Positions 17,540 through 25,995 of a stretch of DNA of 64,000 bases are shown piece after piece. The stretch is taken from assembly GCF_000220705.2 (NCBI RefSeq), contig NZ_CP023202.1:2604001-2668000 (forward strand). Direction: 5' to 3'. Below the pieces are notes generated by a model. It was not told where the DNA came from. It made no database searches and was given only the letters and a program-made list of their open reading frames with translations. How positions within the stretch are numbered: position 1 is the stretch's first letter; each line of letters begins with the position of its first letter. The stretch comes from Streptomyces xinghaiensis S187 (GTDB taxonomy: Bacteria; Actinomycetota; Actinomycetes; Streptomycetales; Streptomycetaceae). The translations under genes and the position numbers were made by a program.

Positions 17540-17899
17540 TCAGGCGCGCTGGGTCGGTTGCGAGGCGTTCAGCTCGTCGTTCTCGTCGACGATGGCGTCG
17601 AGGTCTTGGTAAGCCGGCGAGGGCAGGCGCTCGCCCCGGCTCACCGCGATCCGGTGCACATTGGCCAGTGCCTCGGTCAACTGAACCGACAACAGGTGCA
17701 GTTCACCTTGCGTCCACTGCCGACCATCCAGAACACGTTGTGCTTCCTGGATGAGTTCACGGGCCAGACCGAGCTGGGCCGACTCCACATGGTCCGCGAG
17801 CCGGGACAGGTACCCGGTTCCCTCACCCGCGAGATAGCACGGCTTGCCGTCCGATCCGGTCCAGGGCAGCAGACGCAGCTGACCCGCCGGGCTCACCAT
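17540..17899 (-). CDS. Conserved small hypothetical protein beside XRE regulator
   Basis: 119 residues, starting at ATG 17899 and overlapping the stop of the upstream gene by seven bases. It begins with a recognisable pattern (Q-L-R-L-L-P-W-T-G-S-D-G-K-P-C-Y-L) followed by a long amphipathic helical region (L-S-R-L-A-D-H-V-E, Q-L-T-E-A-L). Similar small proteins commonly sit next to XRE-family regulators in Streptomyces, giving two- or three-gene units of unknown purpose. No signal peptide, membrane segment or catalytic motif. Confidence 0.65.
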   Translation of the reverse strand: MVSPAGQLRLLPWTGSDGKPCYLAGEGTGYLSRLADHVESAQLGLARELIQEAQRVLDGRQWTQGELHLLSVQLTEALANVHRIAVSRGERLPSPAYQDLDAIVDENDELNASQPTQRA

Positions 17900-18204
17900 G
17901 TCCGTACCCCAACTCCGCCGACCAGCCCGGCCTCGATGTCGATGCCGTGTACGGCCAGCCGCACGACACGTCGCCGTGCCCGTCGGTGCTGTTGCTCCCG
18001 GCGCTCGTGCGCGACCAGGTACGGGCGAACCAGCCCGATTTCCTCACCCGGCAGTACCGGGGAAGTCGATGCGCGGGACGGACGCGCGATCGGCGCCTCC
18101 ACAGAGAGGCCGGTAGATGGTTGATCGGGGCTCCGATGGCGGCCCGGCGCGGGCAACAGCAGCCGCAGCAGCGGCTCGAAGATACGGGCGATACAGTGCG
18201 GCAC
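17893..18204 (-). CDS. Small Arg-rich hypothetical protein, coupled to the next gene
   Basis: 103 residues from a GTG at 18204 with AAGGAG eight bases upstream. It begins V-P-H-C-I-A-R-I-F-E-P-L-L-R-L-L-L-P-A-P-G-R-H, then a polar stretch, then L-V-R-P-Y-L-V-A-H-E-R-R-E and R-L-A-V-H-G-I-D. I know this combination only as an uncharacterised Streptomyces gene pair next to XRE regulators. Its stop lies inside the start of the next gene, so they form an operon downstream of the frameshifted XRE gene. Function unknown. Confidence 0.6.
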   Translation of the reverse strand: MPHCIARIFEPLLRLLLPAPGRHRSPDQPSTGLSVEAPIARPSRASTSPVLPGEEIGLVRPYLVAHERREQQHRRARRRVVRLAVHGIDIEAGLVGGVGVRTW

Positions 18205-18382
18205 GTCGACGCTCCTTGTCAGCGTTGACCATGCCCCCGGACCGTTCTTTCCCCAAGCTCTCAACTTCGTTCGAGCAGGGGAGACCCCAATGGTCGCGGG
18301 GGTCCTGACGAGACGTCAGCCTGCCGACCGGCGGTGCACGGCGGTTGCACCAAGAAGTGCAATCGCCCTTGCCCGGGATCTG

Positions 18383-19577
18383 CTATATCCCGACCCACTC
18401 CGCGTACTGCGCCAGCGAATTGCTCCGCGTCCGTTCCTGCCGCCTCAGGGCGAGTACCGTCTCTCGAGCGGTCGGGTGGTAGCGGGTCTGCTGCGGGGCG
18501 ATACGCCGGGCCTGGTGCAGGCAGTCCAGCGCCCGCTCCGGGTGACCTGACCAGGCATGGGCACGGCCGAGGTCCATCCAGTGGTGCCCTGCCCGGGAAC
18601 GGGTCCAGCCGCGCGGAATGCGGACATCCTCGGCGAGTTCGATCGCACGTCCGAAGTCGTCGGCCTCCGAGGCGATGGCCACGGCATGAACGCCGACGTT
18701 CACCGGTCCCCAGCTGACGCCGAAGTCGGGCAACTCCCCTGTGGCCAGGGCGAGGGCACGGGCTTCGGTGAGGCGGGCGTCGGCGTGGTTCCGGTCCTTC
18801 ATACGACCCGCGATCGTCGCGGCGCGCAGGTGCAGCATGCCCCGCATGGCCTCAATACCTGCCGGTCGGCGTGACTCCTGGCCATCGAGGTCCCGTAGGG
18901 CCCGGTCGACCACCCGCAGACCCACGTCGTACCGCCCGGACGACATCGTGGTCTGCGCACGCAGGACGGCATGCATCGCGACCAGTCCCGGCTCGTCGGC
19001 GCGCGGCGCGGTCCACGCCAGCCGGTCCAGCGCGACGGTCGCGAGATCGAGGAAGCCGAGCTTCCATGCCACGGGAACACACAGCGGAACGTCTCCGCCA
19101 GAACTCGTAGGCCAGCCGCTGCTCTTCCCCCGTACTGGTGTGCACGGCATGCACCGACTCATCGATGAGAACGGGCAGATCGCGCACCATGTCCGTGTAC
19201 TGCGCCTGGCGGCGCTGCTCCAGAGAACGCTGGACATCCGCCCAGATCAAGGCAGCCGGACGCGGAGCTGTCTCCCAGTCCAGCGCGATGTCCCAGTTCT
19301 CCAGACCTTCACGGATCGGCTGGATCAGCGCGTCCATCCGGTCCCGGCGCAGTTCCTCGGCGTACGGCTGCCCCAGCAACTCGGACGGGGAAACACCCAG
19401 CGCGCGGGCACAGGCAGCGACAAGAGCCGGGGAGGAGGGTTTCTGCCCGCATTCCACCTTCGACACCAGCGACTTCGACACATGTGCCCGCATCGCCAGC
19501 CCCTGCTGCGTCAGACCGCGCTGCTTCCGGATACGGGCGATCCGAGTACCAGCGTGCTCCTCAGTGCTCTGCGACAC
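18383..19577 (-). pseudogene. XRE family regulator with TPR-like C-terminus, frameshifted
   Basis: Starts at GTG 19577 with ACGGAG upstream. The first ~160 residues carry an XRE helix-turn-helix (T-R-I-A-R-I-R-K-Q-R-G-L-T-Q-Q-G-L-A, V-S-K-S-L-V-S-K-V-E) and a linker with W-A-D-V-Q-R-S-L-E. Near 19090 homology jumps to another frame, where the TPR-like helices continue (L-G-F-L-D-L-A-T-V-A-L-D-R-L-A-W-T-A to the end at 18383). Intact members are about 400 residues, so one indel, real or a sequencing error, splits the gene. Such regulators often control the small downstream genes, here the two at 17540-18204. Confidence 0.7.
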
Positions 19578-19734
19578 GGCGAACTCCGTTCTGCGGCAAC
19601 ACTCCGACGGTACCCCCGCCAGACCGCCCGGGATCAGCCGAACAAGGATCACCCGGACGGCCACCTGAGCCGCATCTGCCAGCCCGAGCATCCGACCACA
19701 CCCCAGCCGAACGACCAGCCGACGGCCACGGCGT

Positions 19735-19840
19735 ACCACCAAAGCGGCCCTGGCGTGGAGGCGTCGCCGGCTGAACCAGTCGATGTACTCGGCGACGGCC
19801 ATCTCGACGTCGTTGATGCCGGTCCAGGGCGCGGTTCAGC
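19735..19840 (-). pseudogene. Fossil IS3-type transposase fragment
   Basis: A minus-strand stretch encodes I-N-D-V-E-M-A-V-A-E-Y-I-D-W-F followed by R-R-R-L-H, which matches the C-terminal end of IS3-family OrfB transposases (D-V-E-x-A-x-x-E-Y-I-D-W-F-N-x-R-R-L-H). Only about 30 codons remain; no inverted repeats or DDE core are visible. It lies at the right end of the accessory zone, in the 350-bp gap before the mca operon, and shows that IS elements have been active here. Confidence 0.45.
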
Positions 19841-19926
19841 GCGCGGTCCGCCCCGAGTCTCCGTCCCCTCCGCCGTCTACGCGGAAGGGAGCGGCGGCCC
19901 CGGCGCGGACCGCGCCGGGCCCGGTG

Positions 19927-20274
19927 TCAGTCCCCGGTACCGGAGGCGGGGCGGTCGGCGCCGCCGGTGCCGGTGGTCCCGCCCGCCCCGGAAGCCGTGC
20001 TGGAAGCCTCGCCGGAGCCGGCCGCCTTCCGGGCGGCCGGGACGGTCTCCCGCTCGCCGGCGGCGTCCCGCTCCGGAAAGTCGATCTTGGTGAACTGCTT
20101 GCTCATGTTCTTCATCAGCAGCCAGACGGCCCCGCCGAGAAGAGCGAAGACGATGAAGCCGAGGACACCGGGCGTCACCTTGTTCTCGTCCAGCTCCTTC
20201 GCGAGCGGGACGAGCTGGGTCATGGCCTGGTTGCCCCAGGCGGAGGCCAGGGGGAGGGTGCTGTCGATCGTCAT
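19927..20274 (-). CDS. Small membrane protein following mca
   Basis: 115 residues with a start a few bases after the mca stop, so cotranscribed with it. Residues ~35-55 form one transmembrane helix (G-F-I-V-F-A-L-L-G-G-A-V-W-L-L-M), followed by a short basic segment (K-N-M-S-K-Q-F-T-K-I-D-F) and a disordered Gly/Ser/Ala-rich tail. The same small gene accompanies mca in other Streptomyces as I remember them. A role in mycothiol-dependent detoxification is inferred from position only. Confidence 0.75.
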   Translation of the reverse strand: MTIDSTLPLASAWGNQAMTQLVPLAKELDENKVTPGVLGFIVFALLGGAVWLLMKNMSKQFTKIDFPERDAAGERETVPAARKAAGSGEASSTASGAGGTTGTGGADRPASGTGD

Positions 20275-20278
20275 GGGG

Positions 20279-21151
20279 TCAATTCTCCCGGATGCCCGCG
20301 AAGAGGTCGTCCTCGGGGAGGGAAGTCTCCACGTGCGACTTCACGAGCTCGTACTCCTCGGTCGGCCAGACCTCCTGCTGGATCTCCATCGGCACCCGGA
20401 ACCACCCGCCGTCCGGATCGATCTGGGTGGCGTGCGCGATCAGCGCCTTGTCCCGGACCGGGAAGAACTCGCCGCACGGCACATAGGTGGTCAGCGTCCG
20501 CTCCTTGCGGGCGAACTCCTCCCAGCGCTTGAGCCACTCGCCGTAGGGGGACTCCATGCCGCGGTCCAGCAGCGCCTCGTGCAGCGCGAGGGTGCGGGGC
20601 TTGTTGAAGCCCTGGTTGTAGTAGAGCTTCAGCGGCTTCCAGGGCTCCCCGGCCTCCGGGTAGCGCTCGGCGTCCCCCGCGGCGTCGAAGGCCACCATCG
20701 AGATCTTGTGGGTCATGATGTGGTCGGGGTGCGGATAGCCGCCGTTCTCGTCGTACGTGGTGATCACGTGCGGGCGGAACTCGCGGATGAGCTTCACCAG
20801 CGTCCCCGCCGCCTGGTCCACGTCCTGCAGCGCGAAGCAGCCCTCGGGCAGCGGCGGCAGCGGGTCGCCCTCCGGCAGCCCCGAGTCCACGTAGCCCAGC
20901 CAGGCCTGTTTCACGCCGAGGATCTGGCGGGCCTCGTCCATCTCCTTGGCCCGGACCTCGTGGATGTGCTCCTCGATATAGGGATCGCCCTGCAGCTTGG
21001 GGTTGAGGATGGAGCCCCGCTCCCCGCCCGTGCAGGTCGCGACCAGCACGTCCACCCCCTCAGCTACGTACTTCGCCATGGTCGCCGCGCCCTTGCTCGA
21101 CTCGTCGTCGGGGTGGGCGTGCACCGCCATCAAACGCAGTTGCTCGGTCAA
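20279..21151 (-). CDS. mca: Mycothiol S-conjugate amidase Mca
   Basis: 290 residues, the usual length. Zinc ligands of the LmbE-like fold are present: A-H-P-D-D at 12-16 (H13, D16) and H-P-D-H at 141-144 (H144), together with G-E-R-G-S and the family's T-Y-D-E-N-G-G-Y. Mca hydrolyses mycothiol adducts of electrophiles and antibiotics to a mercapturic acid, which is exported, plus GlcN-Ins, which is recycled. It is cytosolic. Mca is preferred over the deacetylase MshB because of the K-P-R-T and E-W-L-K-R-W regions and its length. The gene is divergent from the DUF4307 gene and followed by a small membrane protein. Confidence 0.95.
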   Translation of the reverse strand: MTEQLRLMAVHAHPDDESSKGAATMAKYVAEGVDVLVATCTGGERGSILNPKLQGDPYIEEHIHEVRAKEMDEARQILGVKQAWLGYVDSGLPEGDPLPPLPEGCFALQDVDQAAGTLVKLIREFRPHVITTYDENGGYPHPDHIMTHKISMVAFDAAGDAERYPEAGEPWKPLKLYYNQGFNKPRTLALHEALLDRGMESPYGEWLKRWEEFARKERTLTTYVPCGEFFPVRDKALIAHATQIDPDGGWFRVPMEIQQEVWPTEEYELVKSHVETSLPEDDLFAGIREN

Positions 21152-21267
21152 GACTCATCCTCGGTCAGTGGTCTCGGCCCCCTCCGCCGCTCGGAGACGG
21201 CGCCTTCTATAGTGACCGAAGCGGGAGCCTATTCATTCCACCGTTCCCGGGCCCCGGAGGAACCACG

Positions 21268-21678
21268 ATGACCGCCACGCGCACCCCCCTCCCCGAGGGC
21301 CGGTACGGCCGCTCGGCCGACGAGCGCACCGACCGGGTGCTCAAGGTCACCGGAGCGGTGCTGGGCGCCGGGATGCTGGCGCTTCTGGGCTGGTTCGGCT
21401 ACTCCTACGTGTCCGGCCAGGACGTGACCGGCGAGCTGATCAAGTTCCAGGTGGTCTCGGACGATTCCGTGCAGGCCCATCTCGAGGTCCGCAAGGACGC
21501 CGCCACGCCCGGCCTGTGCACCCTCCGCTCGCTCTCCGAGTCGGGTGCCGAGGTGGGCTGGAAGGACGTCCGCTTCGACGAGCGCGAGGACCGGATCGAC
21601 AAGGTCGTGACCCTCCGCACCACGGAGCGCGCCACGGCCGTGGAACTCCTCGGATGCCGGCCCGCGCCCGGCGCCTGA
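21268..21678 (+). CDS. DUF4307 membrane protein
   Basis: 136 residues: a polar N-terminus with L-P-E-G-R-Y-G-R-S, one transmembrane helix (~residues 28-46), then an extracytoplasmic beta-rich domain with F-Q-V-V-S-D-D-S-V and a conserved Cys pair (L-C-T-L-R-S at about 91 and L-G-C-R-P near the end). This is the architecture of DUF4307, an actinobacterial family of unknown function usually found next to mca. It is transcribed away from mca through a 116-bp region with a TATAGT-type -10 near 21210. Confidence 0.88.
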   Translation: MTATRTPLPEGRYGRSADERTDRVLKVTGAVLGAGMLALLGWFGYSYVSGQDVTGELIKFQVVSDDSVQAHLEVRKDAATPGLCTLRSLSESGAEVGWKDVRFDEREDRIDKVVTLRTTERATAVELLGCRPAPGA

Positions 21679-21821
21679 GCTGCGCACACCCGGACGTACC
21701 GGTTTTTCTCCCTTCCCTTTTCCGCCGGAATTGTTAGGCTCGTGGTTTCGCCCACCCGTGACGGCGCAAACCCTACGGGTAGGGCGTTGCTTTGTATTCC
21801 CAGCACGGACGAGGAGCACCT

Positions 21822-22322
21822 GTGACCCAGACCAGCGACAACGTCACCTGGCTCACCCAGGAGGCGTACAACCAGCTCAAGGCCGAGCTGGAGTACCTGT
21901 CGGGTCCCGCACGCACCGAGATCGCCAAGAAGATCGAGGCGGCTCGGGAAGAGGGTGACCTGCGGGAGAACGGCGGTTACCACGCGGCCAAGGAGGAGCA
22001 GGGAAAGCAGGAGCTTCGCATCCGCCAGCTCACCCAGCTGCTGCAGCACGCCAAGGTCGGTGAGACGCCGCCGGACGACGGCGTGGTGGAGCCGGGCATG
22101 GTGGTCACGATCGCCTTCGACGGCGACCCGGACGACACGACCACCTTCCTGCTCGCCTCCCGCGAGTACGCCAGCGCGTCGAGTGTGGAGACGTTCTCCC
22201 CGCAGTCCCCGCTGGGCCAGGGAGTGAACGGCAAGCGCGTCGGCGACGAGGCGCAGTACGAGCTGCCCAACGGCAAGATGGCCTCGGTGAAGATCCTGGA
22301 GGCCAAGCCCTACAAGGGCTGA
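21822..22322 (+). CDS. greA: Transcription elongation factor GreA
   Basis: 166 residues from the GTG at 21822 (GAGGAGCACCT upstream). The N-terminal coiled coil (W-L-T-Q-E-A-Y-N-Q-L-K-A-E-L-E-Y-L) carries the tip residues in A-R-E-E-G-D-L-R-E-N-G-G-Y, with the D and E needed to stimulate RNA cleavage in stalled RNA polymerase. The C-terminal FKBP-like domain contains S-P-L-G-Q-G-V-N-G-K. GreA rescues backtracked complexes. A strong terminator follows, so it is probably monocistronic. An in-frame ATG upstream at 21792 lacks support. Confidence 0.95.
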   Translation: MTQTSDNVTWLTQEAYNQLKAELEYLSGPARTEIAKKIEAAREEGDLRENGGYHAAKEEQGKQELRIRQLTQLLQHAKVGETPPDDGVVEPGMVVTIAFDGDPDDTTTFLLASREYASASSVETFSPQSPLGQGVNGKRVGDEAQYELPNGKMASVKILEAKPYKG

Positions 22323-22350
22323 GCCCGCCCCGGCCACCGCGGCCGGCCCC

Positions 22351-22399
22351 ACGCACGGCGGAACCCCCGGCCGTTTCCACCGGGGGTTCCGCCATGCGT
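22351..22399 (+). terminator. Terminator downstream of greA
   Basis: Perfect 14-bp inverted repeat (22357-22370 with 22380-22393), a 9-nt loop, and a further five complementary bases outside one mismatch. It lies 30 bp after the greA stop and faces the convergent ABC permease gene, so it probably works for both strands. Confidence 0.8.
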
Positions 22400-22446
22400 G
22401 GCCCTGTGGCGACCGCCGCCCGGCCGGAGCCGGGCGGCGGGACCGT

Positions 22447-23307
22447 TCAGGCGGCCGCGGAGCGGTACTTCCGCACGGCGAGCGTGCGGAAGACCGCGAT
22501 GATCAGCACCGACCAGACGACGGACGCCAGCACCGGGTTCTGCATGGGCCAGGCATCCGCCACCGGATAACCGGCCGGGAGGTTGCCGAACAGTTCCCGG
22601 CACGCCTGCACCGTCGCGCTGAACGGGTTCCACTCGGCGATGTGCCGGAGGAAGGTCGGCATGTTGTCGGAGGGCACGAAGGCGTTCGAGATGAACGTCA
22701 GCGGGAAGAGCCAGATCAGGCCGCCCGAGGTGGCCGCCTCCGGGGTCCGGACGGAGAGCCCGATCAGCGCGCCGATCCAGGAGAAGGCGTAGCCCAGCAA
22801 CAGCAGCAGGGCGAAGCCCGCCAGCATCTTGAGCACGCCCTCGTGGATCCGCCAGCCGACGAGGAGGGCGACGACCGCCAGCACTATGACGGTCAGGGTC
22901 GTCTGGACCAGGTCAGCCAGGGTGCGGCCGGTGAGCACCGCGCCGCGCGCCATGGGCAGCGACCGGAAGCGGTCGATGAGGCCCTTGTGCATGTCGTCGG
23001 CGATACCGGCGCCGGCGCCCGCGGTGGCGAAGGTCACCGTCTGGGCGAAGATGCCCGCCATGAGGAATTCCCGGTACAGCTCGGGGCTGAGGCTGCCGCC
23101 CACACTGATGGAGCCGCCGAACACATAGCTGAACAGCACCACGAACATGATGGGCTGGATCAGCCCGAAGATGACCATCTCCGGGATCCGCATCATGCGG
23201 ATGAGATTGCGCTTGGCGACGACCAGGGAGTCCTTCGCGGACTGGACGACCCCGCCGCGCGGGCGCGGGGCGGCCGTGGCGGCCGCCGTCTTGGTCACGG
23301 CGCTCAT
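22447..23307 (-). CDS. ABC-2 type exporter permease (DrrB-like)
   Basis: 286 residues with six predicted membrane helices; contains I-Q-P-I-M-F-V-V-L-F in helix one and the ABC-2 signature region near F-P-L-T-F-I-S-N-A-F-V-P. It starts within ATGA at the end of the ATPase gene, so the two are coupled. DrrAB-type pairs export hydrophobic compounds such as anthracyclines or confer multidrug tolerance; the substrate here cannot be predicted. The N-terminus has the usual actinobacterial cytosolic extension (~30 residues). Confidence 0.9.
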   Translation of the reverse strand: MSAVTKTAAATAAPRPRGGVVQSAKDSLVVAKRNLIRMMRIPEMVIFGLIQPIMFVVLFSYVFGGSISVGGSLSPELYREFLMAGIFAQTVTFATAGAGAGIADDMHKGLIDRFRSLPMARGAVLTGRTLADLVQTTLTVIVLAVVALLVGWRIHEGVLKMLAGFALLLLLGYAFSWIGALIGLSVRTPEAATSGGLIWLFPLTFISNAFVPSDNMPTFLRHIAEWNPFSATVQACRELFGNLPAGYPVADAWPMQNPVLASVVWSVLIIAVFRTLAVRKYRSAAA

Positions 23308-24287
23308 GTGGCGGCCTCCTCGGGCTGGGCGTTCTCCTCGGCGCGGCTCTCGGCCGCATGGCCGGTGAGGGAGATGAAGACGTCGTCGAGGGTGGGGCGG
23401 CGCAGACCGATGTCGTCGATCTCGACGCCGCGGCCGTCGAGTTCACGGATGACCTCGGCCAGGAGCTTGGCGCCGCCGGTGACCGGGACGGTGATCCTGC
23501 GGGTGTGGTCGTCGACGCTGAGCTCGCCCTTGCCGAAGCCGTCCAGCACCTCGGTGGCCGTGGCCACCTGATCCCGCTCGTGCACGACGACCTCGACGCG
23601 CTCGCCGCCCGTGCGGGCCTTGAGCTGGTCGGAGGTGCCGCGGGCGATGACCTTGCCGTGGTCGATCACGCAGATGTCGTGGGCGAGCTGGTCGGCCTCC
23701 TCCAGATACTGCGTGGTGAGCAGCAGGGTGGTGCCGCCGGCGACGAGCTCCTGGATGATCGACCAGAGCTGCTGCCGGTTGCGGGGGTCGAGTCCGGTGG
23801 TCGGCTCGTCCATGAACATCACGGGCGGGCTGACGACGAGGGCGGCGGCGAGGTCGAGACGGCGCCGCATACCGCCGGAGTAGGTCTTGGCGGGCCGGTC
23901 GGCCGCGTCGCTGAGGTTGAAGCGTTCGAGCAGCTCGACGGCGCGAGTCTTCGCGTCGCGCGCGCTCATCTGATAGAGCTGCCCGACCATCTGGAGGTTC
24001 TCGCGGCCGGTGAGGTATTCGTCGACGGCGGCGAACTGGCCGGACAGGCCGATGGAGCGGCGGACTTCGTTGGGGTGCTTCAGCACGTCGATGCCCGCCA
24101 CGACCGCGGAACCGCTGTCGGGCCGCAGCAGGGTCGTGAGGACCCGTACCGCGGTGGTCTTCCCGGCACCGTTCGGGCCGAGCAGCCCGAGCACCGTGCC
24201 TTCGGGGACGTCGAGGTCAACGCCGTCCAGTGCCCGCACAGCGCCGAAGGTCTTCACCAGACCCTCGGCGTAAATGGCGCCTGGCAT
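23304..24287 (-). CDS. ABC exporter ATP-binding protein (DrrA-like)
   Basis: 327 residues. Walker A G-P-N-G-A-G-K-T at 37-44, Q-loop region L-S-G-Q-F-A-A-V-D, ABC signature Y-S-G-G-M-R-R-R-L-D-L, Walker B F-M-D-E-P-T-T-G-L-D, then the DrrA-type C-terminal domain (~240-327) that binds the permease. It powers the DrrB-like permease encoded directly downstream. A CGATATATCG palindrome lies about 140 bp upstream and is a candidate repressor site; no regulator gene adjoins the pair. Confidence 0.92.
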   Translation of the reverse strand: MPGAIYAEGLVKTFGAVRALDGVDLDVPEGTVLGLLGPNGAGKTTAVRVLTTLLRPDSGSAVVAGIDVLKHPNEVRRSIGLSGQFAAVDEYLTGRENLQMVGQLYQMSARDAKTRAVELLERFNLSDAADRPAKTYSGGMRRRLDLAAALVVSPPVMFMDEPTTGLDPRNRQQLWSIIQELVAGGTTLLLTTQYLEEADQLAHDICVIDHGKVIARGTSDQLKARTGGERVEVVVHERDQVATATEVLDGFGKGELSVDDHTRRITVPVTGGAKLLAEVIRELDGRGVEIDDIGLRRPTLDDVFISLTGHAAESRAEENAQPEEAAT

Positions 24288-24591
24288 GGAAAGTCTCCTG
24301 GTGTTATTGACTTTTTAAGATGAATTGTGCGCTCTGCCCGACTCCGCCGGGCGGCGGACAGCCTCCGCGGCCCGGCGCCGGGGGAGGGCGAGCAGGGCGG
24401 CGCGGGGACGCCACCCTAGCGTACTCACGATATATCGCGTCAGCCGGTCACGTAGGTCCCGCGGTCCGGCCCCCGGCCGGATCACGGCCGTCTTGCCGTT
24501 CTTCTCGTCTCCCCCGTCCCCCTCACGCGTCTCCCGTTCTTCTCCCGGCCGCCTCCCTGGCCGCGTCACGGGCGGCGCACCGCCCGCCCCC
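24288..24591. other. Promoter region of the exporter operon
   Basis: Gene-free, about 300 bp. The part next to the ATPase gene (24300-24325) is AT-rich for this genome and could hold the promoter; a CGATATATCG palindrome lies further upstream. The stretch from 24460 to 24591 is pyrimidine-rich on the plus strand and shows no gene. Confidence 0.4.
24428..24437. promoter_or_regulatory. CGATATATCG palindrome upstream of exporter genes
   Basis: Perfect 10-bp palindrome, very AT-rich against its surroundings, about 140 bp before the ATPase start. Sites of this kind (ATATCG half-sites) are known for several PadR-type repressors that control drug exporters. The link is by analogy; the repressor would have to be encoded outside this window. 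Confidence 0.4.
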
Positions 24592-25842
24592 TCACGGCAG
24601 GACCGTGTAACCGGCCTCCCGGATCGCCTCCCGCACCTCGGCGCAGTGCTCCGGCCCCTGGGTCTCCAGCCGCAGCTCCACCTCCGCCTCCGCGAGCCCG
24701 AGCCGCGGATCGGTCCGGGCATGGCTCACGTCCAGGACGTTAGCGTCCGCCTCTGACAACACCCCGAGAAGCGTCGCGAGCGAACCCGGACGGTCCGTGA
24801 GCCGCAGTCGCAGCGAGAGATACCGGCCCGCCGCCGCCATGCCGTGCCGCAGGACGTGCTGCAGCAGCAGCGGATCCACGTTCCCCCCGGAGAGCACCGC
24901 CACGACCGGGCCCTCGAAGGACTCCGGCTCCGACAGCAGCGCCGCCACCGGGCTCGCGCCGGCCGGTTCCACCACGAGCTTCGCCCGTTCCAGGCACAGC
25001 AGCAGCGCCCGGGAGAGCGCGTCCTCGGTGACGGTACGGACTTCGTCCACCAGTTCGCCAACGATTTTGAACGGCACGTCGCCCGGCCGCCCCACCTTGA
25101 TGCCGTCCGCCATCGTCGACAGCGCCCCCAGCGCCACCGGGTGCCCCGCGGCCAGCGAGGGCGGATAGGCCGCCGCGCCGGCCGCCTGGACCCCGACCAC
25201 CTTCACCCGCGGCCGCAGCGCCTTGACCGCCAGCGCGATCCCCGCCGCCAGCCCGCCGCCGCCCATCCCCACCACGATGGTGCCGACCTCGGGGCACTGC
25301 TCCAGGATCTCCAGCCCCACCGTGCCCTGCCCGGCGACGATGTCCCGGTGGTCGAAGGGGTGGATGAACACCGCGCCCGTCTCCCGCGCGTACTCCTGGG
25401 CGGCCCGCAGCGTCTCGTCGACGACCTGCCCGTGCGTCCGCACCTCCGCCCCGTACTCGCGGGTCGCCGCCACCTTCGGCAGCGGGGCGCCGACGGGCAT
25501 GAAGACGGTCGACCGCACGCCCAGCAGGGAGGCCGCCAGCGCGACGCCCTGGGCGTGGTTCCCCGCGCTCGCCGCGACGACGCCGGCCGCGCGCTCCTCC
25601 GCCGTCAGCCCCGCGATCCGCACATAGGCGCCGCGCAGCTTGAAGGAACCGGTGCGCTGGAGGTTCTCGCACTTCAGATGGACGGGCGCGCCCACCAGCC
25701 GGGACAGATGCCGGCTGCCCTCCATCGCCGTCACCCGGGCGACCCCGGACAGCATCTTGTGCGCGGCGCGCACATCCTCCACGGTGAGCACGGACGGGAC
25801 GGCGGACTTGTGGTCCGCTTCGCAGCCATTGGTTGCAGCCAT
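24592..25842 (-). CDS. ilvA: Threonine ammonia-lyase (threonine dehydratase) with ACT domain
   Basis: 416 residues from ATG 25842. Fold-type II PLP enzyme: Schiff-base Lys68 in G-S-F-K-L-R-G-A, A-S-A-G-N-H-A-Q-G, phosphate-binding G-G-G-G-L near 190, and S-G-G-N near 315. The last ~85 residues are one ACT-like domain (L-T-D-R-P-G-S-L-A-T-L-L). It deaminates threonine to 2-oxobutyrate, feeding isoleucine and propionyl-CoA supply. The single short ACT-like domain fits the catabolic/TdcB-like actinobacterial enzyme as well as a biosynthetic one, so the symbol is somewhat uncertain. Divergent from a MarR gene. Confidence 0.92.
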   Translation of the reverse strand: MAATNGCEADHKSAVPSVLTVEDVRAAHKMLSGVARVTAMEGSRHLSRLVGAPVHLKCENLQRTGSFKLRGAYVRIAGLTAEERAAGVVAASAGNHAQGVALAASLLGVRSTVFMPVGAPLPKVAATREYGAEVRTHGQVVDETLRAAQEYARETGAVFIHPFDHRDIVAGQGTVGLEILEQCPEVGTIVVGMGGGGLAAGIALAVKALRPRVKVVGVQAAGAAAYPPSLAAGHPVALGALSTMADGIKVGRPGDVPFKIVGELVDEVRTVTEDALSRALLLCLERAKLVVEPAGASPVAALLSEPESFEGPVVAVLSGGNVDPLLLQHVLRHGMAAAGRYLSLRLRLTDRPGSLATLLGVLSEADANVLDVSHARTDPRLGLAEAEVELRLETQGPEHCAEVREAIREAGYTVLP

Positions 25843-25995
25843 GCCGCCAGTCTCGCAGGGCCCCCGGGTCCCCCGCGTCCCACGGATCGCCCGGCGGGCC
25901 CCGTACCGCCGGTTCGCCCGGCGCCCGTACGGCATCCGGCCCGGCCGCGTAACCTGTGGCCATCCCATCGCCCCTTCACGAAGTGAGCCCAGGCC

